A DNA stretch of 64,000 nt from Pachyseris speciosa (taxonomy: Eukaryota; Cnidaria; Anthozoa; Scleractinia; Pachyseridae): contig JAEMWC010000022.1 in assembly GCA_016490735.1 (NCBI GenBank), positions 1,170,001 to 1,234,000 on the forward strand, given 5' to 3'. Of the stretch, positions 21,897 to 30,857 are shown piece after piece. The translations under genes and the position numbers were made by a program. Within the stretch, counting starts at the first letter, position 1; every line of letters starts with the position of its first letter. The notes under the pieces were generated by a model. The model was not told where the DNA came from, ran no database searches, and worked only from the letters and a program-made list of their open reading frames with translations.

Positions 21897-22050
21897 GTAA
21901 GTATAGCGTAGCGGTCATGGTAATCGCTATTGATGCAGATAATCTCAGGTTCGAACCGCTATAAAGGCAGCATCCGCGAGTGTTTTTTTTTCTCGTTTCT
22001 CTTGTCATTTCTTTGTCTGTTTTGGTTTGTTTGTTTGTTTGTTTTTTTAC
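21897..22050 (+). mobile_element. Possible tRNA-derived SINE
   Basis: TAGCGTAGCGGTCATGG resembles an A box, and GGTTCGAACC some 40 bases on is a perfect B box. A complete tRNA fold is not possible. A TTTG repeat follows at 22021-22045. It is probably a SINE or tRNA pseudogene. Confidence 0.35.
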
Positions 22051-23266
22051 ATGTACAAGTATTACTATTGTTATCAATGGTTGACCTGTAAAGCAACTCG
22101 GAAGTTTTAAAGGGATATATATTGACAGGGTACAAACAAATAGACTCGAACATCATGATAAGCGCAATGCGTCCTTTTTCTCTTGTTTCCCGCCAACTTA
22201 GGGATACACAATATATTTTGGCAGGCACGATTTTAAGCTAATTGTAGCCTCTTGTTTCTTGTAGATTGCTAAGAAGAACGAACCTAAATGAAACTTAACT
22301 AGGCGCAATTACGGCTATGTAGGTACGTTTACAAGAATCTGTTGCGGGGCAGATTTAACAAGCCGTAGCTTCGCAAGATCACTTCTTTTATTCGGCGTAG
22401 ACCTTCAGCACTCGTCCGTTGCCGGCAGCCAACTCTCTCTAAACTACACAAAACTAGCGATTAAATACGTTCGCTCTGAGCTGTGATTGGCTGATTACTC
22501 GTTTCCTTTGTACAACAATGGACAAAGACTCTTAAACAAACTTGTGTGAGCGAATACGTGCTCCGAGCGTAAAGCTAAAATAAGCTGATCAATCGATTGC
22601 AACCAACGTTACACGGTTCACTTTAGGCAGTTTATTAAGATACTTTAGAGACTAAAGGTTCGTGTGCCAAATTCAATATGGCTACCTACAGAGCTCGAAA
22701 GTTACACATGGACGTGATCCTAAATTTATCAGCAAGGCATGAGGAAAAGCTTGTGGCTAAATTCACGTTAATTAAAATATTCGATAAACAAGTTTCCGCG
22801 GTGCTTTGCAAGAGAAAGCTAACGTTACAGATAACCGAGCTCATATGAACAAACTTACAATCTTATCGAAACAACAGCTACAAGTCATTGTGCTTCTACC
22901 GACAACGGAGGAAATTTCGGAAAGCAACTTACTCGTGGGAAAGTTACATCAATTATATCTGCGTGGGTTAAAATAACGAGGATGTTTGTTTGATTTTCAA
23001 CCACATTAAGCAGGTTTGATACAATAAATGGGTAGATACAATAAATGGAATTGAATATATTGTTTAAATTGTTGTAAAATATCCTTCAAAGTAAAAACAT
23101 GCCGGTCAATTAAAACAATTTTACCACAATTGCGAGTAATCTCGCAATCTGGTTGGCTGATTTGCCGTTGTCGATTAAGAGTCCAGACTACGCTGCTCGC
23201 GTCAACGCGTCACGCATTTCTTTGACATTTATATTGCGGTACAAAACAAACGGAATGTGGTTTAAG
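22051..23266. other. No gene recognised
   Basis: AT-rich sequence with no long frame on either strand and no clear repeat structure visible by eye. Confidence 0.35.
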
Positions 23267-23949
23267 GCCCTGGCAAACGAGGACACATTGATCAGGGGCA
23301 CCCAACGAGTGTAACCAACCAAAAGCTGTAGAAAGGTATTTTTAAGTACCTTATGGTGTTTGAAGTCTGTTTAAAGTGATGTTTTCGTTAGCTAGAAGAG
23401 TTTGATCTATTCGGATTCCTTAGCTGAAATTTTAATTGCCCGAAAATATTAGGGAACAAAATCTTCCTTTGAGAAAATGCAAGCTGAAATGAACTTTCTA
23501 CGAACTTTCTAGGGAAATATTTTCTTTCCGAAAATGCTAGCTGACGTTTTTGACTGCCAAAAACAGCAATTACGGCATTTCCGAAAGCCTCAGGGGCTAT
23601 GATTTCCCCATTGTAAATCTTTCATACGCCACGTTTCAGTTACAAAATCCGAGTACACTACTCACGTTTATCGACGCCGAAAGTTTAAGGCGAACTATCC
23701 TCCACCGAACATATGTCTACCGGAAATTGTCGTTGGGTGCTCCTGATTGTTGCGGACACATTTTTGCTCATGATGTTTCTTGGTTGAGCAAACGAGCGGG
23801 ACACAAAAAAATGTTGTGTTTCCATGCTGCGCAAACTGGGAAACATTTGTCTCGGACACAAATTTTGTGCCCGCAACAAATGTTGCGCGCGCGGGAAAAC
23901 GGGGAAACATTTGTGTCCGTAACAATGTGTCCTCGTTTGCCATGGCCTA
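23267..23949. mobile_element. MITE with GGCAAACGAGGACACA termini, split by another MITE
   Basis: GGCAAACGAGGACACATTG at about 23272-23290 and its inverted match at 23923-23942 bound the element. The CAGGGGCACCC MITE copy 3 lies inside it near the left end. The remaining interior repeats a GGAAACATTTGT motif. Nested insertion order is therefore visible. Confidence 0.7.
23293..23745. mobile_element. MITE, CAGGGGCACCC family, copy 3
   Basis: This full-length member starts CAGGGGCACCCAACGAG and ends CGTTGGGTGCTCCTG. The flanks ATTGAT and ATTGTT form a near-perfect 6-bp duplication, as in copy 2. Confidence 0.85.
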
Positions 23950-24351
23950 AAGCGTTGTCTGTACTCTTATCGACAGCGATGTTCATCATCACTGTGATCA
24001 AAATGTTTTGTTGTGGACTCAATATTTTGACCACTGTGATGACGAATAACGTTGTCCATAAGAGTACATACAAAGCTACACCACTTTCGACTTATTATAT
24101 GTCACACGCGGTTATAAAATCACTCATTTGTGAATAAAACTCCAAGATACCACTACTTACTTAGCTCACTTTATGATAAGAGATCGAAACAACAAATAAT
24201 TTTACGACTTAGTTATCATTCATATCAAGTAAGAACGCTTACTTACGCTTAATTATCATTATTTTTATAGTTGTATTTTTCTTGAGGTGCCTGTAGCCCG
24301 AATAAGCCCTAATGGTTTCTATATGGGCATCTCCGCCTTATGCTTTTCTTT
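23950..24351. other. No gene recognised
   Basis: No supported frame. It contains a TGTGATCAAAATGTTTTG / AATATTTTGACCACTGTGAT inverted pair around 23990-24045 that may be a small foldback. Confidence 0.35.
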
Positions 24352-25092
24352 TATTGATTATTTAATATCTGTTGTAGTTTAATATATATTCATTTTGTCA
24401 TTAAAAAAAAAAACAAAAGTGGCAAATAAACTGAACTGAACTTACAACATAACCTCACCATACTGATGGCAAAAGAAAAATGTAATCAATTAAGGCACGT
24501 GAAAAAAGATTTTGGGGATTGGGGCGGGGAGAGGAGGGCTAAAAAAATTGTGGGTTCTTGTGGAAAACCCCTGGCTACACCCCAATCCCGTACCCAGAGT
24601 CCTCGGGCTATGTGCATGGTCAGCGGGTGGACGCCCGGAGAGACTCTGGGATAATGGACTCTATTTTCCCAGAAAATCTGGGATTCCGGTCTTAGTGCGC
24701 ATGCTTGGGGAGACTTAATGAACTTTCTTTTTTCGAGCAGTGTTAGAATGAATTTGAAGACGTTGAGCGGTCATATTCCACAGGTCATAGGTACAGTTCA
24801 CTGTTTTATTGATTGATAACCAAGCCAAACAGTTTGTCTTCAATCTAAAGGAAAAATTTGGATAGTGATTAGGGCTAGGAGACACGTTTGGGCTTCTTTA
24901 TTTATCCGTAGCATGGTGACCTGTATGTTGACCTGTGGAATTTGACCTGCACTTTTTCCCCGCCGTTGAGATTTGAGTTGTATTAATTGCATGTGTGGTA
25001 GTTTATATGACACAGTTTTGATGATGCTTCGTGTAGCGAGTACTAGAGTTTATTTGAAATATTCAGTTTGTAATTTAATGAAAGCAGTTTTG

Positions 25093-25173
25093 TAGCCTGC
25101 GAAAACAGCCGGCTCTCATCGCTCACAGCCGCTAGGGGCTGTGAGCGATGAGAGGCGGCTGTTTTCCCAGGCT
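25093..25173. mobile_element. Hairpin MITE (TAGCCTGCG type)
   Basis: TAGCCTGCGAAAACAGCC faces GGCTGTTTTCCCAGGCTA, with a second perfect stem inside (CTCATCGCTCACAGCC / GGCTGTGAGCGATGAG). It is absent from unit A. Confidence 0.75.
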
Positions 25174-25380
25174 AGCAGTTTTGGCGTTCACCCGCCGACC
25201 AAATAGCCCGAGGACTCTGGGTACGAGACTGGCTCAGGGCTACGTCCCTGCAAATCTAATTCGTATTTGGATACTTCATAAATTAATGTGATCAAGTAAG
25301 CTGAAGCCAATCTAAAGGCACTAAGGCCACATGGTAGCGGGCATTACCCCTTAAATCTACCAAAGCAAAGATTGAGCCCA

Positions 25381-25447
25381 AGCATTAGCAGCCATGGACA
25401 GCTGTTTCGGCCTTGTTAGGCCTCATCAGCATGGTATAGCTAATGCT
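25381..25447 (-). ncRNA. Type I hammerhead ribozyme (retrozyme-like), complete
   Basis: On the minus strand the order is an outer stem I (AGCATTAGC with GCTAATGCT), an internal loop, an inner stem I (CCATG with CATGG), CTGATGA, a 4-bp stem II (GGCC/GGCC with TAACAA loop), GAAA, a short palindromic stem III (CAGCTG) and cleavage after GUC. All core bases of the hammerhead consensus are present. The RNA would self-cleave to free unit-length monomers. Confidence 0.85.
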
Positions 25448-25554
25448 CAGGCTCAAGTACCCACATATCAATAAAACAAGCAATGAAATCGTAAAGCTTG
25501 TGGGATGTGGCTGGAGTGACAAGGATACTTCACAAATTAATGTGATCAAGTAAG

Positions 25555-25612
25555 CTGAAGCATGCTGATGAGGCCTAACAAGGCCGAAACAGCTGTCCAT
25601 GGCTGCTAATGC
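25555..25612 (+). ncRNA. Hammerhead ribozyme core, truncated stem I
   Basis: The same core as the minus-strand copy (CTGATGA, GGCC stem II, GAAACAGCTGTC) lies on the plus strand, but the 5-prime strand of stem I is cut at the inversion junction, leaving CATG/CATG only. It is probably weaker or inactive. Confidence 0.75.
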
Positions 25613-25961
25613 TTGGGCTCAATCTTTGCTTTGGTAGATTTAAGGGGTAATGCCCGCTACCATGTGGCCTTAGTGCCTTTAGAGTGGCTTCAGCTTACTT
25701 GATCACATTAATTTGTGAAGTATCCTTGTCACTCCAGCCACATCCCACAAGCTTTACGATTTCATAATTCGTATTTGGGTCGACCAAAGTAATTAAATTA
25801 ATTTGAAATTTGATTCAGTTAGATGTCGAATTAAATAGAGTCACATTTGAACTCATGAACATGTTTTATTAAGTCTGTGGGCAAAACATAATTGTTGGGA
25901 AGCATAATTCAACATAATTTATGCATTAGATTCGGCACACGTGAAGAACTGTCGAACTTCT

Positions 25962-26530
25962 GTCAACAACAACAACAACAATTTATTGACAAATTCAGAT
26001 AGGTATAAGAAGCTTGTCCCGCAAATAGCCGCAAAGCTAGTCGAGGCGGGACAAGACGAGCACGAGAACATATCAGAAAAGACAAATAACAATGAATTAC
26101 AAACAAGCAACGGAAAACTTAACTTTACATAATAATGCGGGTTGATTAAGCTATGCAACAAAATTAAAATAAATTACAGGTAATTTTATTATCATTAATA
26201 TTGCAATCAAAAAGAGATGAAGAGGGAAAAGGAGAATCAGATTATACTAGCAAAAGAGAAGGACAAAAGAGGATCAGTTTTTCATTAGGTCAATTATCAT
26301 TTCCACTTCAATATAGGAGTCTACAGTTTGAAGTATGTCAAATAACTTTCCTTTTAGGGATTTTTTAAAAGATTTTTTTTGCACTTTTTTTTAGAGTTGC
26401 AGGTATCCCATTCCAAATTTTGACCCCAACACGCGAGAAAGCATTTCGTGTGGCATTAATGCGAGATTCCTTTGTATAAAAATGATCAGAGGTAGAGGAA
26501 CGCGTTTTATAGGAATGGACACTAGAAGTG
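25962..26530 (-). pseudogene. LINE 3-prime end (ORF2 C-terminus and TTG tail)
   Basis: The minus strand reads RVGVKIWNGIPATLKKS then FKKSLKGKLFDIL, the conserved C-terminal end of CR1/L2-like polymerases. It terminates in a (TTG)n tail at 25963-25982. It interrupts sequence that is continuous in unit A (near 3290-3310), so it inserted after the duplication. Confidence 0.7.
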
Positions 26531-26689
26531 GTTCAATCGAAAATGCGGCAGACTGAGTTGCGTTTAATTCATTTATCGAATTTAGTTGTTTTAAACGTCG
26601 AACTTCACATGCATTTCATAGATTCGGCGGAAGTGAAATGCGACGTTTAAAACGAACCTGAGTTACGAAAAAAATTGGGTGTCAATAAT

Positions 26690-27778
26690 TTAAAAAAAGC
26701 CACCGTGCATGTGGTTTACATACAAATGTTTGAGGTGACGATATGTCTCCAGAAATTTCTTTTCTTTCAAAATCTGGCTAAAAACTTCATGTAGACAATC
26801 CCCGAATATTCCATGCCAAATCAGAGTGCTATCTTGTAGAACACAACCCGTTACATGGGCAGGACCTCTGATAAAACCATCATTATTGACGACTTTTATA
26901 CCAGCTTTGCTGGCAAGCATACCAATGTAAACATCGTCAAGTCTGAATGGTGGAACGACGTCAAATAAATCTACAAACAAGGCTACAACATCGGCGGATA
27001 ACACAACGCCAAACCCGCGGCAAAAGTCGGGGTAGTGTGATCCACTGTACTCTTCAAACGATATTTTCCATTTGCCTGACCTAAGAACACGAGGAGATTT
27101 GTAAAGTTCTCCCATGTACAGCTTTTGTGTCGGCGTATTTGGTTGGCTTAAATGCGAAACGAGCGCGTCGGCGTTGACAAAAGTATCGTCGTCCATCTTT
27201 AGCAGAAAGGAGAACTTGCAATATCTGGCAGCCCATTCAAATCCCATTTGTATCTTGAGCGTCTGGTTCCAATAATGGTCGTAATAATTCGCTCGCACTA
27301 AATCTCCATACAACGCATCTTCCATTGCCAATAATGAATCTAATTTGGTCTTTGTTTGGGCAACAAGAAAAGCAGTCTTCCAACGAGGTTTTATAGAAAA
27401 GTCAACACCCCATGTTTTGCGAATATCTCTTCTTCTCACTGCATTAGCAGGTGAAGACGAAACTAGGATGAACAGAAAGTAATACTGTGTACAAGATGTT
27501 GTGGTGATTAAAGTTGTCTTGTGCTTCCATGATATCGCATCTGCTTCTGTTGTGGACTTTGAATCGATGGATTTACGTTGGTTGTGTGTTGCGGTCGTGG
27601 CTCCTTGCTGTATTCCGAACCCTGTTGGGGATTGGCCCAACTTTGAGTCAGACACAAAGCCCAAGTGTGTAGACCGAGCATTCTTAAAATCCATAAAACG
27701 GAAGGAATACCAGCCCCAAAATATCTCAATTATAACAGCTGATATGAATAGCCAAGCGCGTGTTCTTCCATTCGCCAT
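26690..27778 (-). CDS. GT31 beta-1,3-galactosyltransferase-like, copy 2
   Basis: This intact single-exon gene of 362 residues is a close paralogue of 3473-4561. It has the same plan: short tail, one N-terminal membrane anchor (LFISAVIIEIFWGW), a stem with a sequon, SSPANAVRRRDIRKTWG, DDD in LLKMDDDTFVNADALV, CRGFGVVLSADVV and LDDVYIGMLASKAGI. The frame is conserved over its whole length despite many base changes, which suggests it still codes for protein. A predicted Golgi enzyme; substrate not determinable. The upstream TTTTCACAG/GCCACGAGGAG resembles the splice acceptor of a 5-prime untranslated exon. Confidence 0.92.
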   Translation of the reverse strand: MANGRTRAWLFISAVIIEIFWGWYSFRFMDFKNARSTHLGFVSDSKLGQSPTGFGIQQGATTATHNQRKSIDSKSTTEADAISWKHKTTLITTTSCTQYYFLFILVSSSPANAVRRRDIRKTWGVDFSIKPRWKTAFLVAQTKTKLDSLLAMEDALYGDLVRANYYDHYWNQTLKIQMGFEWAARYCKFSFLLKMDDDTFVNADALVSHLSQPNTPTQKLYMGELYKSPRVLRSGKWKISFEEYSGSHYPDFCRGFGVVLSADVVALFVDLFDVVPPFRLDDVYIGMLASKAGIKVVNNDGFIRGPAHVTGCVLQDSTLIWHGIFGDCLHEVFSQILKEKKFLETYRHLKHLYVNHMHGGFF

Positions 27779-28028
27779 CGCCGGGCTTCTCCTCGTGGCC
27801 TGTGAAAACGAAGAATTCTCAAATGCTCTAATATGATTGAAAAAGATCGTTTTTCTTCATCGACGTTTGCGAAGTCTTTTACAGTTGTGAAACGAACTGT
27901 TATAAGTAGAGTATGTGGTTGGAATGGCGAGATTATAAACCTACGTAAACATATGTACAAGGGTATTGGATTGTGTGACATTTCATATCTTCATATAATG
28001 TAGTATATTCTTTGTTTGCGAACCTATA

Positions 28029-28098
28029 TACCCTGGGTGCCAGAGGTTTTATTTTTCTTAGCGAGGACGAAAGAAATAACCTCTGGCACCCAGGGTAG
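28029..28098. mobile_element. Small hairpin MITE in unit B
   Basis: CCCTGGGTGCCAGAGGTT faces AACCTCTGGCACCCAGGG with a loop of about 30 bases. It is absent from the matching place in unit A (near 4760). Confidence 0.8.
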
Positions 28099-28144
28099 AA
28101 CCTATATCGCATGTGACAATACTTTATTGATTCATTTTTCATAT

Positions 28145-28610
28145 TGCGAAATATTCATTAGGAGTCGAACACAGCACGCATTTCCCTCTCGCTCGATTCG
28201 ACGTACGATACATTTCTTACGTTACATGGTGTCAGAACGAAACTGAAACACAATGCCTACAACACGAACATCGGAAGAAACGTCGCTCGCTCACGAAGCC
28301 GATGCCTGCCGCGCAAATTTCCATGCCTGCTTGCCAACCTCCCACCGCCAAAAGCACATGTCATGGATGACAATCTCGTGGAAGAAAGTATGGTCAAGGT
28401 ACGAAATCTACAAACAGGAGGCACTGGTAAGAGTCTCCACTCTTCTGTCTGATAGGAAAAGACGGTACCAAAGCCTTCGATGCCTTTGAATGGCCGAGGA
28501 AAGGACGAAGAAGAAGGAAGGACGAAATTAGACGAGGTGATCGCTAAGTTCGATGAATGCCGTGTAGAGCCGCGAACACAGGTGACTTATGGAGGCTCTC
28601 GATTTCATAA
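28145..28610 (+). pseudogene. Gypsy/BEL-type LTR end and gag remnant (unit B)
   Basis: This is the copy of 5080-5540, with ACATGGTGTCAGAACG followed by a gag-like frame opening at 28253. It lacks the internal stretch around 5220-5235 that is present in unit A. It is broken by frameshifts and has no downstream enzymes. Confidence 0.5.
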
Positions 28611-28671
28611 TCGTAAGCCGGAGAAAGCATGAACCAAGGGCAATTGCCAAAAACTGCCAACATGAAAATAT

Positions 28672-29250
28672 CATCCCTAACCCTAACCCTCACCCTAAAC
28701 CCTCACCCTAAACTTGACAGGAATCTAAACGACACAACCCTGTGATGAGAGAATAGTCTTGACTGACACGCACTCCCCTTGTGGCCTTTGTGGTCGTGGC
28801 GCTGTTTTAGCCTAAGTTTAAACCAGTTTCGCTGAGACGAGCAAATATTTGAGACATTTACTTCTCTTACATGATATAATCGGAGGCTTTGTGCAGATTG
28901 GTTTCAGCAACGGCTGATTTTGTATCAAACCACAGTTATTTATTATTGCTTGTTGAAGGTCACGCACTACTGAGTTTTGTTTTGTTTAGGCGAAGTTGAC
29001 TCCTGTTTTTGATCTCTCTCATGATAAAATTGTTTGCATAGCCACGTACTTTTAGGTGCAATTTGAAGTTAGCGAGGCACGCGTCTTTTTGAAGAGTTTC
29101 TTACTGAAAGGTTTCGGTCGGCTTTTAGTGGGTATTCTTGATGTCCAGGGTAGATTCATTGTCAAATCTATCCCCTTTGTAGACCACTGTGCCGAGGGAA
29201 GTTATTTCGTTATTTGAGATTTCAACTGTGAATTAAATTGTAGGGTGGAA
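28672..29250 (-). pseudogene. Penelope-like RT remnant, inverted relative to unit A
   Basis: This is the reverse complement of 5590-6130, preceded by CCCTAACCCTAACCCT-type telomere-like repeat (28672-28712). The RT coding is degraded as in unit A. The orientation change relative to the flanking duplication is seen directly. Confidence 0.65.
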
Positions 29251-29289
29251 TTTGTTGGGGTTGTTCGTATAAACAGACAGTGTCTTTAA

Positions 29290-29434
29290 CACACATGTTA
29301 AATGGGGGTTCTGGGACAGCTTCACACAACAAAATGCATATCAAACAGAGCCTCGTCACTTTGCTCCTCGGCTCTGTTTGACATGCATTTTATTGTGTTT
29401 CGCTGCTCCCAGAACCCCCATTTAACATGTGTGT
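29290..29434. repeat. Terminal hairpin, left
   Basis: Arms 29290-29352 and 29370-29434 are near-perfect inverted copies (ACACATGTTAAATGGGGG ... CCCCCATTTAACATGTGT) with a loop of 17 bases. The same hairpin ends the right repeat at 52169-52313, so each Polinton tip can fold back on itself. Confidence 0.92.
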
Positions 29435-29574
29435 GTCATAACGCGCATAGCGGGGTGAGCGAAGCGAGCACCACGCAAGCAAAACCTGTTTAACCGGTTT
29501 AACCAGTTCTGCTGTCAAAACAATGTAACTTTTGTGTCCCACCACGTCACGCCTATTGAAGAAAAATGCACACA

Positions 29575-30297
29575 AATAGGTGGGTTCACATTAACTAAGT
29601 AAGTAGACCTTAAGTACGCGAAGAGCTCAAGTATACTTGAAATAACATACGTTAACTCACGCTGATAAGCGTTCATATTTAAGATTCTAAGAATACTTCA
29701 AGTCATACATCTGTCAGTCAAAATAGCCACGCACTGGCTTGTTTTCATCGAAATGTGCGACCTCAAAACTTCAAAATTGCCTCTCTAGCTTGGCTGATCC
29801 TTTTTTCTACCTGAACGACAGCAGGCGTTTCTGTTTCACCAAGTTTATCACTTTTTCGTTGTCGAAAAAAAGTTTACCAACCGATGATGATCTTGTTGAT
29901 TTTGAGCCAAGTCGGTCAACATAACGCTCCACGAAGAACTCTGGCCTCGTCTTCAAAACTGGTTCCATAATTTATTAGCAAATCCAGCGCTAAATTTTCT
30001 TTCTTTGCGAGGAGTGCGAACTGTAAATGATGAGATTGGAATCGCGTATCATCAACATTTCCGCCAAGCGCGAAAATGATTGACGTTCAATATCCTGAAT
30101 TTGTTTTGATAGTGCGTAAGTAAGCTGGTAAGGATGGTTGAGCTTGACTCGGAAGTGTACTTCGGCTCCTTTGAAAAAGATGCATTACCACGGCTACAAA
30201 GTAGCCTACTTACGCTGAAATTAGACCCGTTCACATCTGAAGTAAGCGCCAAGTATACTTGAGGTCTACTTACTAAGCTAATATGAACCCACCTATT
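29575..30297. mobile_element. 0.72-kb MITE inside the left Polinton repeat
   Basis: Termini AATAGGTGGGTTCACATTA and (inverted) TAATATGAACCCACCTATT bound a non-autonomous element. Next to each end is an inverted AAGTATACTTGA/GGTCTACTTAC block. The right Polinton repeat has the continuous sequence (near 52030), which is the empty site. No transposase frame is convincing. The target duplication could not be resolved. Confidence 0.85.
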
Positions 30298-30308
30298 ATA
30301 TACCAAGG

Positions 30309-30857
30309 ATGGCCGCAGCACAATTTGCTGACGAAGTGCTTGCCGAGTTTTACGAATATGACGTGGCTGAGGGGGTAAACCCCGAGGCGCCCGCCCAAGC
30401 TATGGCTTGCAATAAAGAGTCAAAAACTACTTTATTTGATGATTTCTTTTCTCCAACTCCTGTTAGTTACATTGAAAATGATTGCAAAGAAACGAATTTT
30501 TCCTCTTTAGCTGAATATAATGAATATAATGAATTTATGAATAATGAAAATAACTACTGGGAAGACGATGATGATGATTTTGAGACAGAAGAAGAGCAAA
30601 AAAAGAGGGGAGAAAAGGAGCTGGAAGAAGCCCGCGAAGAATTGGAATATATTAACAATATGTGCGAATGTTGTTTTCTTCCAAAAGAGTTCTGTTCTTC
30701 CGCTGATAATGATGATTTTATACTTCCGCCAGAGAAAGCAAACAATCACTTGCTTCGTGAAAACATCTTGAAAAATGTAATAAAACGAAAACTAGAAAAA
30801 CGGGAAGAAATGGGATGCTTGCCGAGTTTTACGAATATGACGTGGCTGAGGGGGTAA
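30309..30857 (+). CDS. Polinton repeat-borne acidic protein, left copy
   Basis: This hypothetical protein is encoded wholly within the terminal repeat, so the element carries it twice (see 51504-52019). It opens MAAAQFADEVLAEFYEY, then has an acidic stretch (DDDDDFETEEEQKK), a helix-prone E/K-rich region and a CECC motif with a later cysteine. The start is supported by TATATA at 30297-30302, six bases before the ATG. The frame runs past the repeat border and ends in sequence derived from polB, so its last 15 or so residues differ from the right copy. An 18-bp in-frame deletion removes a GGNPGA segment. Function unknown. Confidence 0.7.
   Translation: MAAAQFADEVLAEFYEYDVAEGVNPEAPAQAMACNKESKTTLFDDFFSPTPVSYIENDCKETNFSSLAEYNEYNEFMNNENNYWEDDDDDFETEEEQKKRGEKELEEAREELEYINNMCECCFLPKEFCSSADNDDFILPPEKANNHLLRENILKNVIKRKLEKREEMGCLPSFTNMTWLRG

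Larger units (their letters stand above)
25271..25764. mobile_element. Retrozyme-like insertion with hammerhead ribozymes
   Basis: 494 bp are bounded by a perfect 14-bp duplication TAATTCGTATTTGG (25257-25270 and 25765-25778), as left by target-primed insertion. The insert is head-to-head: one part runs in sense on the minus strand (25560 down to 25271), the other on the plus strand (25561 up to 25764). The minus part begins and ends with the same CTTCAGCTTACTTGATCAC block about 255 bases apart, as expected if a circular or tandem RNA of about 255 nt was copied slightly more than once round. No protein is encoded, so mobilisation in trans is inferred. Confidence 0.8.
24352..28670. repeat. Segmental duplication, unit B
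   Basis: This is the second copy of 1-5600, carrying GT31 copy 2. It begins with the same run as base 1 and ends where a Penelope-like remnant lies in inverted orientation compared with unit A. Unit-B-specific insertions are a hairpin MITE (25093-25173), a hammerhead retrozyme-like insert (25271-25764), a LINE 3-prime tail (25962-26530) and a small hairpin (28029-28098). Confidence 0.85.
29289..30814. repeat. Polinton left terminal inverted repeat (with MITE inside)
   Basis: It matches 51478-52314 inverted, except for a 0.72-kb MITE and an 18-bp deletion near 30394. The outer 145 bp form a hairpin. The inner part contains a whole small gene. The repeat stops abruptly at 30814 inside the 5-prime end of polB. 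Confidence 0.92.

Noticed and set aside
21897..21962. tRNA gene (perfect B box, TATAGCG/CGCTATA ends)
   Set aside because: The T stem and acceptor stem would have to use the same bases; no full clover-leaf.
23550..24137. 195-codon frame across two MITEs
   Set aside because: It runs through the nested MITE borders, so it is a chance frame.
29302..29493. 63-codon frame present identically in both Polinton repeats (also 52110-52301)
   Set aside because: It spans the terminal hairpin, so its conservation is explained by the repeat; no coding signature.
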